From the NCBI RefSeq assembly GCF_004571135.1, contig NZ_SPSB01000001.1, positions 744,001 through 808,000 on the forward strand: a stretch of 64,000 bases of DNA. The letters run 5' to 3'. Numbering within the stretch: position 1 is the first letter of the stretch; the number at the start of each line of letters is the position of its first letter. The notes below the pieces were generated by a model. That model was not told the DNA's origin, did no database searches, and worked only from the letters and a program-made list of their open reading frames with translations. Shown here piece after piece: positions 53,710 to 62,862 of the stretch. Both the position numbers and the translations under genes were made by a program. This DNA is from Algoriphagus kandeliae (GTDB lineage: Bacteria; Bacteroidota; Bacteroidia; Cytophagales; Cyclobacteriaceae).

Positions 53710-54858
53710 ATGTCTAAGAAAATCAATGCTGCTATAGTGGGAACAGGCTTTATTGGACCTGCTCATTTGGAAGCACTCCGAAGAATTCCAAACATCGAAG
53801 TAATCGGGCTAGTGGAAGTCACGCAGGAACTTGCCGATGAAAAAGCTAAGCTTCTTGGAATTCCGAAGGCCTATACCTTTGATGAAATGTTAAAAGATTC
53901 AGAGGTCGATGTAGTACATATTTGTACACCGAACTTTTTACATTATCCCCAAACCAAAGCAGCTCTTGAGGCTGGAAAGCATGTGATCTGTGAAAAACCA
54001 CTTGCTGTAAAGATCGAAGAAGCTGAAGAGTTAGTTGCCATTGCAAAAGAAAAAGGATTGGTAAATGCAGTTCATTTCAACCTTCGCTATTATCCAATGA
54101 TTCGTCAAATCAAAACCATGCGTGAAAAGGGTGAACTGGGAGATGTTTACAATGTAATGGGTTCCTATTTACAGGATTGGTTGTTTTTGAAAACAGATTA
54201 CAACTGGCGCTTAGAGCCTGATAAATCAGGGGATTCAAGAGCAATTGCCGATATTGGATCTCACCTTTTGGATATAATTGAATATACAACAGGCTTGAAA
54301 ATCACCGAGGTAATGGCAGACTTTTCAACAGTTCATAAAACTCGCTTGAAGCCATTAAAAGCCATTGAAACCTATTCTGGCAAAATGCTTACAATGGACG
54401 ATTATGAGGAAGTTCCTATCAATACGGAGGATCATGCAACCGTGATGCTTCGATTTGATAATGGAGCAAAAGGTTCTATCACGGTTTCTCAAGTAAATGC
54501 CGGTCGAAAAAATCGATTAAACATTGAAATAGCAGGCTCCAAGTCCAATTATGAATTCAATTCAGAAAGACCGAATGAATTATGGATTGGAAAGCGGGAA
54601 ACTGCCAATGGCCAATTGATGAAAGATCCTTCCCTTTTCCATGCAGAGGCTTCTGCTTTAATTAGCTTCCCAGGTGGTCATAATGAAGGATTCCCAGATA
54701 CTTCCAAGCAAATGTTCAAGGAAGTATATGCTGCTGTAAAAGAAGGAAAGCAACCTGAAAAACCAAGTTTCCCGACTTTTGCGGATGGTCTTCGTGAACT
54801 AATTATCGGTGAGCGAATTATTGAAAGTAATAAAAAACAAGCCTGGGTGAAGGTCTAA
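53710..54858 (+). CDS. Gfo/Idh/MocA oxidoreductase, cytoplasmic
   Basis: This 382-residue protein starts with the NAD(P)-binding motif AIVGTGFIGPAHLEAL and has VHICTPNFLHYPQ and ICEKPLAVK, the family's catalytic Lys motif. The second domain has DIGSHLLDIIEY with the usual Asp/His pair. Unlike the Tat-exported relative at 36.5-37.7 kb it has no signal. It probably oxidises or reduces a sugar or inositol derivative. It is monocistronic, with a terminator 10 nt after the stop. Confidence 0.92.
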   Translation: MSKKINAAIVGTGFIGPAHLEALRRIPNIEVIGLVEVTQELADEKAKLLGIPKAYTFDEMLKDSEVDVVHICTPNFLHYPQTKAALEAGKHVICEKPLAVKIEEAEELVAIAKEKGLVNAVHFNLRYYPMIRQIKTMREKGELGDVYNVMGSYLQDWLFLKTDYNWRLEPDKSGDSRAIADIGSHLLDIIEYTTGLKITEVMADFSTVHKTRLKPLKAIETYSGKMLTMDDYEEVPINTEDHATVMLRFDNGAKGSITVSQVNAGRKNRLNIEIAGSKSNYEFNSERPNELWIGKRETANGQLMKDPSLFHAEASALISFPGGHNEGFPDTSKQMFKEVYAAVKEGKQPEKPSFPTFADGLRELIIGERIIESNKKQAWVKV

Positions 54859-54867
54859 AAATTCATA

Positions 54868-54898
54868 AGCGGAAAGTAAAGATTATTCACTTTCCGCT
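54868..54898 (+). terminator. Terminator after the Gfo/Idh/MocA gene
   Basis: AGCGGAAAGT (54868-54877) pairs with ACTTTCCGCT (54889-54898) around an 11-nt loop. The following AACCTTTTTAG supplies a short T tract. Confidence 0.8.
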
Positions 54899-54969
54899 AA
54901 CCTTTTTAGCCTAAATCCAGTTTTTAGAATTAATTAAGATTATTCCCTTTAACCCTCCTTAAAAAAATC

Positions 54970-55485
54970 ATGATGAAATTTAAAAATCTTCTTTTTGCTG
55001 CCATTGCTCTTGGAGCATTTGTGTTTTCAGCTACTGCTCAGGAAAAAGCTAGTCCAGCCCGAACTGCTGAAGGTTCCGTTGGTGGAGCCAACATCACCAT
55101 CAACTATTCCTCTCCTGCCGTAAAAGGCCGAATGATCTGGGGAGATTTAGTACCTCTTGGCGAAGTATGGAGAGCAGGTGCTAATGAAGCGACTACCTTC
55201 ACTACCGACAAGGACATTATGATTGAAGGTCAGAAGCTTCCTGCAGGAACCTATTCCTTCTTCATCATTCCAGGTGAATATGAGTCAACTTTCATCTTCA
55301 ATACTGAAGCTAAGCAGTGGGGAGCTTTTAATTATGATTCCTCTAAAGATGCACTTCGTGTAAATGTTCCATCTCAGCAAACATCTACCATGGAGGAGCG
55401 CTTGGTATACGAAGTAAAGCCTGATCGATTTGAGATTCGTTGGGAATACGGTAAAGCCGAAGCCAAAATCGCTTCCGCTCAATAA
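54970..55485 (+). CDS. Exported DUF2911 protein
   Basis: This 171-residue protein has a Sec signal ending VFSATAQ and a single DUF2911 domain, with PLGEVWRAGANEATTFT and LPAGTYSFFIIPGEYE, which are the family's hallmark strands. DUF2911 proteins are common in Bacteroidota and are secreted or periplasmic, with no established function. Two consecutive Met codons open the frame, and either could be the start. It stands alone between two terminators. Confidence 0.9.
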   Translation: MMKFKNLLFAAIALGAFVFSATAQEKASPARTAEGSVGGANITINYSSPAVKGRMIWGDLVPLGEVWRAGANEATTFTTDKDIMIEGQKLPAGTYSFFIIPGEYESTFIFNTEAKQWGAFNYDSSKDALRVNVPSQQTSTMEERLVYEVKPDRFEIRWEYGKAEAKIASAQ

Positions 55486-55504
55486 TTTTAAATTCAATCG
55501 AAAG

Positions 55505-55535
55505 AAAGCCATCGGGAATCCTGATGGCTTTTTTA
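55505..55535 (+). terminator. Terminator after the DUF2911 gene
   Basis: AAAGCCATC (55505-55513) pairs with GATGGCTTT (55523-55531) around a 9-nt loop, followed by TTTT. It ends 14 nt before the hrpB start. Confidence 0.88.
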
Positions 55536-55548
55536 ATTTTATGCCCAG

Positions 55549-58038
55549 ATGAACAATTTTGATCCCCTGGCTTTTGACCTTCCTGTAGCTGAGATTATTC
55601 CTTCGGTTAAAAAGTCCCTAAAACAATCCAATTCATTAATTATTCAAGCCCCCCCCGGAGCAGGAAAAAGTACGCTTTTACCACTCGCTTTATTGGATGA
55701 ACCTTGGTTAAACGAAAAGAAAATTATTCTCTTGGAGCCTCGACGTCTTGCAACCAAAAGCATTGCTCAGCGAATGGCTTCCATGTTGGGTGAGGAATTG
55801 GGTGAAACGGTCGGATATCGGATTCGGTTTGAATCTGCCATTTCAGACAAGACTCGTTTGGAGGTAATTACAGAAGGTATTCTCACCCGAATGCTTCACC
55901 AAGACAATGCCTTAGAAGATGTGGGCTTAGTTATTTTCGATGAGTTTCATGAGCGAAATCTATTTTCAGAAGTAGCATTGGCTCTCTCAAGGGAAGTACA
56001 AGATATTCTTCGCCCTGATTTGAGAATTCTAATCATGTCTGCAACCTTGGACGCACAGAAGTTGTCCGAAATGCTGAATGCAAATGTGATACAAAGTCAA
56101 GGAAAACAATATCCGGTAGAAATTCAGTATTTACAGGAAGCAGATGAATATGCTATTGGTGAAGATACTGCAAGGCAAGTAATTCCACTCACTAAAAAAC
56201 ATGAAGGTGATTTCTTAGTTTTTCTTCCCGGTCAAAATGAAATCAAAAAGGCGGGCGAAATTCTCAAACGTGCTTTGCCAGAGGATGTAATTGTTCCCCT
56301 TTATGGTCAACTCTCTTCTTCAGAACAGCAACGAGCCATTCTTCCTCATCCTTCAGGAAAGCGTAAAATCGTCCTTTCCACAGATATTGCTGAGACTTCC
56401 TTGACCATTGAAGGTATTCGAGTAGTGGTTGATTCAGGTTTTGCAAAATCCAATCGCTTCGATCCGAGATCCGGTTTATCCCGATTGGTTTTGCACCGCA
56501 TCAGCAAAGATTCAGCTGATCAGCGAAGTGGACGTTCCGGAAGATTGACCTCGGGTCACTCCTATCGGCTTTGGTCTAAAGGGACTCAGTCCCAATTATT
56601 GGATTATAGAACTCCAGAGATTTTAGAAGCCGATTTAACCTCACTGGTTTTGGATATGAGAGTCTGGGGAAAAGATAATATCCAAGAAATGGTCTGGTTG
56701 ACTCCTCCTCCTTCTGGAACCCTGGCACATTCTGAAAAATCTTTGGAAGAATTAGGAGCATTGGAAAATGGTCAAATAACTGAGCATGGAAAGGAAATTC
56801 ACCAATTACCCCTACATCCAAGGATAGCCCATATGCTACTTTTTGCAAAAAAGGAAGGTCAATTGGCCTTAGCAACTGACATTGCAGCAATATTGGAGGA
56901 AAGAGATCCTTTACCACAAAATTCAGGAGTGGATATTAATCTGAGAATCGAAGCCCTTCGAAAATATAGAGAGCGTGGAGTTAGTATTGCGCGGATCAAA
57001 AAGATCGAAAAAGTAGCTGCTCAATACCGAAAAATGTTTGGAATCAAAGCTGAAAATCAAGCTGTGGATCCATGGCAAACAGGTCTACTTTTGGCTTTTG
57101 CCTATCCGGAACGAATTGCAGCCGCTCGCCCAGGAAACAATGCCCAGTTTCAATTGTCCAATGGAAAAATTGCCCAAATAAGTCATCGAGATGATTTAGC
57201 TCATGAGTCTTGGTTGGCCGTTGCTCATGTAGATGCACGTGAGGGTATGGGTAAAATTTGGCTTGCAGCACCTTTGAATCCCAAGGACCTTGCTCCTCTC
57301 CTAAAAATCAAAGAAGTCTTGATTTGGGACCGAAAAAAGGGTGGATTAATCGCTCATTCAGAAGTCCGAATTGGTGCCATTATTTTGGGAACAAGGCCCT
57401 TAAATCCCATTCCGAAGGAATTGGCAAAAAAAGCAATAATAGAAGCTATTGAAGATGATGGAGAACTTTTATTGGATTGGAACGAGGAGGTTATGCAGCT
57501 ACTTTATCGTGTCCAATCTTTGAAGTCATGGAATTCAGATCAAAATTGGCCTGATTGGTCAGTGAAAAAATTATGCAAAAAAGCTTCAGAATGGCTCGAT
57601 CCTTATTTGGGATCCATTTCTAAAAATGAGGATTTAAAAAAATTAAACCTTGTTCAAATATTAACGCATAGTTTGGATTTTGAGCATCAGCAGTTACTTA
57701 TTGAGTTGGCACCTGATCGAATTGAGGTACCTTCAGGTAGTAAAATAAAGATTCAATATAGACCTGATGGTGAATTCCCCATCCTATCAGTGAGACTTCA
57801 GGAATTATTCGGATTGATAGATACACCACGGATTAATCATGGAAAAATTCCTCTAATTATTGAAATGCTTTCTCCAGGATTTAAGCCCGTACAAGTCACT
57901 CAGGATTTGAAAAGCTTTTGGTCAAATGGATATTTTGAAGTTAAGAAAGAATTGAAAAGACGATATCCAAAGCACTTTTGGCCAGATAATCCCCTTGAAT
58001 CTGAAGCGGTTAGAGGCGTGAAGAAAAAGAAAGCTTAA
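55549..58038 (+). CDS. hrpB: HrpB ATP-dependent DEAH-box helicase
   Basis: This 829-residue cytoplasmic helicase has Walker A PPGAGKSTLLP (Lys40), the DEFH box (VIFDEFHERNLFSEVA), motif III SATLD, LVFLPGQNEIKKAGEIL, and motif VI-like QRSGRSGRL. A ratchet/winged-helix region follows, and the C-terminal HrpB_C domain runs from about 640 to 820 (PVLS-type strands, RYPKHFWPDNP at the end). HrpB is a broadly conserved RNA helicase of unclear bacterial role. Its stop overlaps the convergent downstream gene by 4 bp. Confidence 0.95.
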   Translation: MNNFDPLAFDLPVAEIIPSVKKSLKQSNSLIIQAPPGAGKSTLLPLALLDEPWLNEKKIILLEPRRLATKSIAQRMASMLGEELGETVGYRIRFESAISDKTRLEVITEGILTRMLHQDNALEDVGLVIFDEFHERNLFSEVALALSREVQDILRPDLRILIMSATLDAQKLSEMLNANVIQSQGKQYPVEIQYLQEADEYAIGEDTARQVIPLTKKHEGDFLVFLPGQNEIKKAGEILKRALPEDVIVPLYGQLSSSEQQRAILPHPSGKRKIVLSTDIAETSLTIEGIRVVVDSGFAKSNRFDPRSGLSRLVLHRISKDSADQRSGRSGRLTSGHSYRLWSKGTQSQLLDYRTPEILEADLTSLVLDMRVWGKDNIQEMVWLTPPPSGTLAHSEKSLEELGALENGQITEHGKEIHQLPLHPRIAHMLLFAKKEGQLALATDIAAILEERDPLPQNSGVDINLRIEALRKYRERGVSIARIKKIEKVAAQYRKMFGIKAENQAVDPWQTGLLLAFAYPERIAAARPGNNAQFQLSNGKIAQISHRDDLAHESWLAVAHVDAREGMGKIWLAAPLNPKDLAPLLKIKEVLIWDRKKGGLIAHSEVRIGAIILGTRPLNPIPKELAKKAIIEAIEDDGELLLDWNEEVMQLLYRVQSLKSWNSDQNWPDWSVKKLCKKASEWLDPYLGSISKNEDLKKLNLVQILTHSLDFEHQQLLIELAPDRIEVPSGSKIKIQYRPDGEFPILSVRLQELFGLIDTPRINHGKIPLIIEMLSPGFKPVQVTQDLKSFWSNGYFEVKKELKRRYPKHFWPDNPLESEAVRGVKKKKA

Positions 58039-58676
58039 TCAGAAAGATTATCTAGGAAATGCAAAAGCTGTAAAAAGGAAGCAATCGTAAATGGAGTCAT
58101 ACCCTGCTTCTTGATTTCATCCAGATAGATTTTACGTAATACTGGATAGTCTTCCGGGTTGTACAATTTGGCAAGCGTAATTCCCCGGAAAGCATAATAC
58201 ACGAAATTTTGAGTGCTAAATGCACGTTCTTTCCGCTCAGCAAAAGCTTTTTCAAGGACTTGTGGGTTGATCATTTGATCCATCCAATGAAACCCATGGG
58301 ATACAAAAAACTTTTCCGCTGTCATAATAGCTTCAGCAAGCTGGGAATCATTATCCAAAACAAAGCGAGCAGGTATTTCCTTTCCTATCTTATTTGCCTT
58401 CTGAATTAAAGTGATCGAACGTTGTGCATAATCGCTTAGGGTAGGTAAAAACCGATGAATGATCTCCTCTACCCGATCAATTCTAACCCCCAAATTATAC
58501 TCTAAATAACTAGCTTCCGGGTATTCACTGTAATGGATAAAAATGACTTGTTTCCCCTGAGGGAAGTCTTTGAAAAAAATGAGATGGCTAGGATGAAAAT
58601 CGAATCCAAATTCACCTAAAAACTGGCTATGAAGCTCAATAACATCTAACTCCCTCATACTTTTATTAAACTCCAT
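58035..58676 (-). CDS. Conserved hypothetical cytoplasmic protein
   Basis: This 213-residue protein has no signal or membrane helix. The first half is mixed (IELHSQFLGEFGFDFHPSHLIFFKDFPQGKQVIFIHYSEY), resembling DUF4304-type or nucleotide-independent domains, but I do not recognise it with confidence. The second half is helical and rich in aromatic residues (FFVSHGFHWMDQM). It overlaps the end of hrpB by 4 bp in convergent orientation and follows the HEAT-like gene by 23 bp on the same strand, so those two are likely co-transcribed. Confidence 0.75.
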   Translation of the reverse strand: MEFNKSMRELDVIELHSQFLGEFGFDFHPSHLIFFKDFPQGKQVIFIHYSEYPEASYLEYNLGVRIDRVEEIIHRFLPTLSDYAQRSITLIQKANKIGKEIPARFVLDNDSQLAEAIMTAEKFFVSHGFHWMDQMINPQVLEKAFAERKERAFSTQNFVYYAFRGITLAKLYNPEDYPVLRKIYLDEIKKQGMTPFTIASFLQLLHFLDNLSD

Positions 58677-58699
58677 TACAAACCAAATGTTGTAGGCCT

Positions 58700-59221
58700 T
58701 TAGGAAAATAATTCTTTCATTTCGAGCAACATAGGTTCAACTTCCATTCTTTTTATTGCAAGGCTATCAGCATCTTCAGGGTTGTTTAGATAATGATTCC
58801 AATGCTTTTCCGCCTTTCGAATGGTACGAGGAGAAATTTCAAATTCAACTTGGTCTAAATAATCCTTTGCCAAAGTTGAGGCCTTGAAGTTTCCAAAAAG
58901 ATAAACTCTAAAAATATCCACAAAGCGTTGACTAAGGTCAAATTCTTCAAGAATCTGCACGAAAGCCCCTTGTTTTAATTTGTTTTTCCGATCGTAGATG
59001 ACTTTAAAAATTGCATCTAATGATTCTTCATTCCAAGGAGTTTTGGAGAGAGCTCGGCAAGCTAAATATGCCTTTTCCCAATCCTCATCGGCAACCAATT
59101 CAATTAAGCGGTCTTTTACTTTTTCATCTGCTTTTTGTCCTAATTTATCCGCAAAATAGTAGGCCTCTGATTCTTCAGGATCCAGCATTTTTTGGAAAAG
59201 CTTTTCGATTTCCTCCTCCAT
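58700..59221 (-). CDS. HEAT-repeat-like hypothetical protein
   Basis: I take the ATG at 59221 (MEEEIEKLFQKML, 173 aa), since the 12 upstream codons include a Lys-rich stretch over the promoter. The protein is fully helical, with repeated helix pairs such as KVKDRLIELVADEDWEKAYLACRALSKTPW and ESLDAIFKVIYDRKN, typical of HEAT/ARM scaffolds. A TATATTTG box on the minus strand (59239-59246) ends 17 nt before this ATG. It is divergent from the VLRF1-like gene and may share its control region. Function unknown. Confidence 0.75.
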   Translation of the reverse strand: MEEEIEKLFQKMLDPEESEAYYFADKLGQKADEKVKDRLIELVADEDWEKAYLACRALSKTPWNEESLDAIFKVIYDRKNKLKQGAFVQILEEFDLSQRFVDIFRVYLFGNFKASTLAKDYLDQVEFEISPRTIRKAEKHWNHYLNNPEDADSLAIKRMEVEPMLLEMKELFS

Positions 59222-59268
59222 TTTTTTCTTTTTATTTGCAAATATAGCCGATCGCATTGAGTCCTTCC

Positions 59269-59973
59269 ATGAAAATCCCCAATTACCAAGTAATCCAATT
59301 TGACCAATGGTCTAATATCTTTGAAAAAGCCTTGGAGTTGGAAATAAACATGGATTATCTGCCTTCAAAACATCAGGTAGAATTAAGTTTAAATCACAAA
59401 TGGCTAGCAAAGATTTTCCTTCCATGGGATTATCTATGGACAAATAATTCCTTTCAAAAAATAGATGACTTTCATTTAGTACTTGTAGCCATTAAAGCTG
59501 GGCAAGCATTTACAGGATATTTTCACAATCATGATCTAATTGACCACAAGGTTTTTAGAGCCTATATGGTGCGACAAAAACAAGGAAAGTCGCAAATCAA
59601 ACATTTAAAAACCAAAGGTAAATCTAGAGCGGGTTCCCGAATTCGATTGGCAGAAACTGAGCGTTTTTTCTTAGAAATAAATGAGCGATTAAATTTTTAT
59701 GCAGATCAATTTCCCATTACTCGTTGGGGAATTTCCTGTAGCAAAACCTTATGGCCCTATTTCTTTGATGCGGAATTGACACCACCATTTACTTCCAAAC
59801 AGGAAAATTTGATTTCTATCCCATTTCATTATCAGCAGGCTTCTTTCGAAGAATTACAGAAGAGTTATCATTCATTAATCCAGTTTCATCTTTTGCTATC
59901 AGAAGATGGCAAAAGATACTTTGGGGAGGGATTGGATGGAAATGATGTTGAACTTGAAGACGATAATTGGTAA
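59269..59973 (+). CDS. VLRF1-like (Vms1/ANKZF1 eRF1-type) putative ribosome rescue factor
   Basis: I start at the ATG at 59269 (MKIPNYQVIQ, 234 aa). Residues 70-135 match the VLRF1 domain pattern: VLVAIKAGQAFTGYF, HKVFRAYMVRQKQGKSQ (93-109) and KSRAGSRIRLAETERFF (119-134). In eukaryotic Vms1/ANKZF1 this eRF1-like domain cleaves peptidyl-tRNA on stalled 60S subunits using a Gln placed like that of GGQ; here Gln109 is the likely counterpart. Bacterial VLRF1 families have been described. I infer a ribosome quality control role, but the fold assignment rests on motif recognition alone. The rest of the protein is unrecognised. A terminator follows. Confidence 0.72.
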   Translation: MKIPNYQVIQFDQWSNIFEKALELEINMDYLPSKHQVELSLNHKWLAKIFLPWDYLWTNNSFQKIDDFHLVLVAIKAGQAFTGYFHNHDLIDHKVFRAYMVRQKQGKSQIKHLKTKGKSRAGSRIRLAETERFFLEINERLNFYADQFPITRWGISCSKTLWPYFFDAELTPPFTSKQENLISIPFHYQQASFEELQKSYHSLIQFHLLLSEDGKRYFGEGLDGNDVELEDDNW

Positions 59974-59979
59974 ATAAAA

Positions 59980-60005
59980 AAACTCCAGGTTTCTGGAGTT
60001 TTTCG
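59980..60005. terminator. Terminator after the VLRF1-like gene
   Basis: AAACTCCAG (59980-59988) and CTGGAGTTT (59993-60001) pair around GTTT, followed by more Ts on the plus strand; the A tract on the other side could also serve the convergent TM2 gene. Confidence 0.9.
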
Positions 60006-60027
60006 GTTAGTGGTTTAAGAACTTTTA

Positions 60028-60417
60028 TCAAGCGTTAGAGCTATCGCTAGCCTCGTTGGCTGAAGGGAATTGATTGGATAGCATCGCAAGTGTTTCATGA
60101 GCCATTTTTATGTTGTACTCATAAGCCAGACTTTTATAATTCACCAAGTCCACAATGGTACCGATGAAACAAAGTCCGACTGTCAAGATATACAGGATAC
60201 CTAAGCCAATCTGACCGAGAATAAATCGGTGAAGTCCGGCAAATCCAAAGAAGCCTAATAAGGTAAGTATTAGGATCATTTGAGCGTCTTTTCTTCTTGC
60301 TCGGTAGACTTGGGCAAAAAGGGACGCTTGCTCATCGTCCATGTTTTTCATCAAGCCCTGAATGTAGCCTAATTCCATTCCTTCTAGTTCGGGCAAGTGT
60401 CTCAATACATTAGCCAT
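60028..60417 (-). CDS. TM2 domain membrane protein
   Basis: This 129-residue protein has a soluble N-terminus (1-45) and then a TM2 domain: two helices joined by a short loop, with FGFAGLHRFILGQIGLGILYILT and CFIGTIVDLVNY. TM2 proteins are small membrane proteins of unclear function. The C-terminus is cytoplasmic and ends in Ser/Asp/Asn. Its start overlaps the end of the DUF2752 gene by 8 bp, so the two are co-expressed. Confidence 0.92.
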   Translation of the reverse strand: MANVLRHLPELEGMELGYIQGLMKNMDDEQASLFAQVYRARRKDAQMILILTLLGFFGFAGLHRFILGQIGLGILYILTVGLCFIGTIVDLVNYKSLAYEYNIKMAHETLAMLSNQFPSANEASDSSNA

Positions 60418-60715
60418 AATTGTGTGTTGCTTTAAGGTTGTTAATTAAATTCCAAATTCGAGAAAGAATCACCACATACGCCAAAGAAGCCAGTGGGTGC
60501 ATGTCCCAGGATGCTTGAAACTCCCCTCTTGCGAGTAAGTTCATGGATCTTCCTAATCCACAGCCCGGACACCAATCGAATCCTAGATTTTCCAAAGGGC
60601 AAAGCGTGAAGTGTTGTGCTCCCCAAGGGTCAATCGTGAGAATCGCTAGGATGCTCCCAATCCAAAAGACAAGTTCCAGCGGAATCTTTTTAAGTCTATG
60701 GATGATTGCTTTCAT
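60410..60715 (-). CDS. DUF2752 membrane protein
   Basis: This 101-residue protein has three predicted helices and the DUF2752 signature: CPLENLGFDWCPGCGLGRSMNLLARGEFQASWDMHPLA, split here at its three conserved Cys. DUF2752 is a small integral membrane family of unknown function that is often encoded next to TM2 proteins, as here. The start is preceded by a 109-bp gap to the MpaB gene. Confidence 0.92.
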   Translation of the reverse strand: MKAIIHRLKKIPLELVFWIGSILAILTIDPWGAQHFTLCPLENLGFDWCPGCGLGRSMNLLARGEFQASWDMHPLASLAYVVILSRIWNLINNLKATHNYG

Positions 60716-60824
60716 GTCTTGGAATTATACGAAAAGGATGCCAGCACCTAAATTGCTGTTTTTTGGGCATTTTCAGGCAGTTTTTCTAAAAATATGCTAA
60801 ATAAACGTACAAAAAACTGTCCGA

Positions 60825-61907
60825 TTATGGACGATTGAAGACTGGGATTTGCAATTGAACCAGTTTTCCAAATTGCTCTTTCTGCTGGGATTCCATCATT
60901 TTTCGGATCTTTTGATAGGTCTTTTTGGGACCATAATTCTTCCAACCAGAAAATTTGAAAATCAAATCTACCAAGGAACCCGGTAAATTGATTTCATGAG
61001 AAATTTTTAAAACCTGAGCCACTTCTTTTCCCAAGAAAAATCCAAAAAGTGAATCAACTTGATTTCTTACGATAGAATCAGGGATATTTTGTTTGTAATA
61101 CTCAGCGAGAGCAAAAATCAGTCTTTTACCCGCCTCAGTTTCCTTAAGGTGTCTTTTTCGAATCAATCGATCCAATTCAAAAGCCTCTTTGGGAGTTTCA
61201 GGCCAAAATTTCACATCTACTCCTAATAAAGCCCCAACCCACTTCCAATAGGACAAAACCAATTGAAAAGTTTGAGAATCTATTGAATAACCCATTTTAG
61301 TTAATCCTCGAAGCACAATCATGCTAAAAGCCAGATTTGTTCCAAGCATGTCTTCTTGGTTGATGGGAGCTCCAAACTTTACTTCCCAATCTTTGGAGTA
61401 AGTTGAAATAAAATAACGACTAAAGGCATGAATCAAACGGACTTTGGCACATGTCAAATAGGGACTTGTATCGCTGTAAAATCCTCCAGGTTTAAAAAGC
61501 TCCATCACAAAAAGGCCCGTTTCCGCCAATCGAATCCCAATTTCCTCGACAATTCGTTTTGAACGAACCAATACCTGAGCTCCATCTCCAAATGCATAGC
61601 AATAAGGCAAGGAATAAAATCCTAAAAGCCCCAAGTAGATATCTCCAGTTTGGCTAAAAAAATCTTGCCCCTTTTTCAACAGTTCAGAATCTGCCAATTC
61701 TGCTGCTTCTTTGAAAAAGGAAAAATACTCTTGTAAAACTTTTGGAAAATGTATTGGAAGCTGATCGGGGATTTGACTCCAGGAATTGATTTCTTGTGCT
61801 AATTCTGGATTTTCAATCAGTGAAATAACAGCCAAATCTGCCAAGGGATCTTGCCTCATTCGGAGTTGATCCAATTCTTCCTGATTGTAAAGCTTCAATT
61901 TTTCCAC
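60825..61907 (-). CDS. MpaB/rubber-oxygenase family (DUF2236) protein
   Basis: This 360-residue mostly helical protein belongs to the oxygenase MpaB (latex-clearing-protein-like) family. Recognisable motifs are GFYSLPYCYAFGDGAQVL, KVRLIHAFSRYF (with the His usually near the haem) and PINQEDMLGTNLAFS. It has no signal peptide. Characterised relatives bind b-type haem and cleave isoprenoid double bonds. The substrate here is unknown. It is divergent from the PD40 gene across 49 bp. Confidence 0.85.
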   Translation of the reverse strand: MEKLKLYNQEELDQLRMRQDPLADLAVISLIENPELAQEINSWSQIPDQLPIHFPKVLQEYFSFFKEAAELADSELLKKGQDFFSQTGDIYLGLLGFYSLPYCYAFGDGAQVLVRSKRIVEEIGIRLAETGLFVMELFKPGGFYSDTSPYLTCAKVRLIHAFSRYFISTYSKDWEVKFGAPINQEDMLGTNLAFSMIVLRGLTKMGYSIDSQTFQLVLSYWKWVGALLGVDVKFWPETPKEAFELDRLIRKRHLKETEAGKRLIFALAEYYKQNIPDSIVRNQVDSLFGFFLGKEVAQVLKISHEINLPGSLVDLIFKFSGWKNYGPKKTYQKIRKMMESQQKEQFGKLVQLQIPVFNRP

Positions 61908-61956
61908 AGCATTCTAACCTTGATTTTGTAATTTGGTTCTGAAATTCACTTCATCT

Positions 61957-62856
61957 ATGCGAAAGTTTATTTTCCTAGCCTGCGTTTTTCTTGCAATATC
62001 ATTCACAAGCTCATTTGCTCAAACTGCCTTTGACCTAGTTGTAGTAAAAACAGAAGGGAAAGGAAAAAATCTAAAAATCGTTCCTGGTTCAGAGAGGCTG
62101 CTTACTGACAGAGACGCCTACGATAATCAGCCAAGCTTCATTAACGAATATCAGATGGTATTTTCTGCCGCAGATGAAGATGGAAACCATGACATTATCG
62201 TCTACAATTTTGAAAGCGAGAAATTCACAAATTTGACCAAAACAGCAGATCGAAGTGAATTTTCTCCATCCATTACAGAATGTGGACAATACATCGCTGC
62301 TGTAGTGATGGAATCAGATGGTACTCAGCGAATCTGGCTCTACCCTACCAATTTTGGTGAGCCTGAATTGTTGTATGACGATATCGAACCTGTCGGATAT
62401 TATGATTGGTATGACAACAAAGCTGCTATGTTTATCCTAGGAGATCCCAATCAGCTTGTATATGCTCAATCGAGGGGCAATATTTTAATGCTGGATGAAA
62501 ATATCGGGAGATCAATCAAACGAAGACCTCGAACCGATCAAATAACCTATCTTTCCCAAGATGGCCCCAAAGAATTTCCAGAGGGATCTGCTTTTGAATT
62601 GCGAGCCTATGATATGAAGGGGAAAAACAGATCTACTCTTGGTCTGGCTCTTCCGGGTTCAGGTGATTTCATTTGGCTGGATAAAAATACGCTTTTAATG
62701 GGGAGAGGAAACCAGGTTTTTTCTAGAAAATGGAATGAAAATACTTGGAATGAAATCGGAAAAATCTCTATTGATTCACACCAAAATATCACAAGAATGG
62801 CCTATAGCCCTGATTTGGATGTTTTGGTACTAGTAATGGAAAGAATAAATCAATAA
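61957..62856 (+). CDS. Exported PD40/TolB-like beta-propeller protein
   Basis: I start at the ATG at 61957 (MRKFIFLACVFLA), which gives a standard signal peptide ending SSFAQ; the product is 299 aa. Blades carry the WD40-like PD40 motif, for example YDNQPSFINEYQMVFSAADEDGNHDIIVYN and RSEFSPSITECGQYIAAVV. Such periplasmic propellers usually bind partners rather than catalyse. It ends 6 bp before the SMP-30 gene, so they form an operon. No specific function can be assigned. Confidence 0.88.
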   Translation: MRKFIFLACVFLAISFTSSFAQTAFDLVVVKTEGKGKNLKIVPGSERLLTDRDAYDNQPSFINEYQMVFSAADEDGNHDIIVYNFESEKFTNLTKTADRSEFSPSITECGQYIAAVVMESDGTQRIWLYPTNFGEPELLYDDIEPVGYYDWYDNKAAMFILGDPNQLVYAQSRGNILMLDENIGRSIKRRPRTDQITYLSQDGPKEFPEGSAFELRAYDMKGKNRSTLGLALPGSGDFIWLDKNTLLMGRGNQVFSRKWNENTWNEIGKISIDSHQNITRMAYSPDLDVLVLVMERINQ

Positions 62857-62862
62857 CATAGA

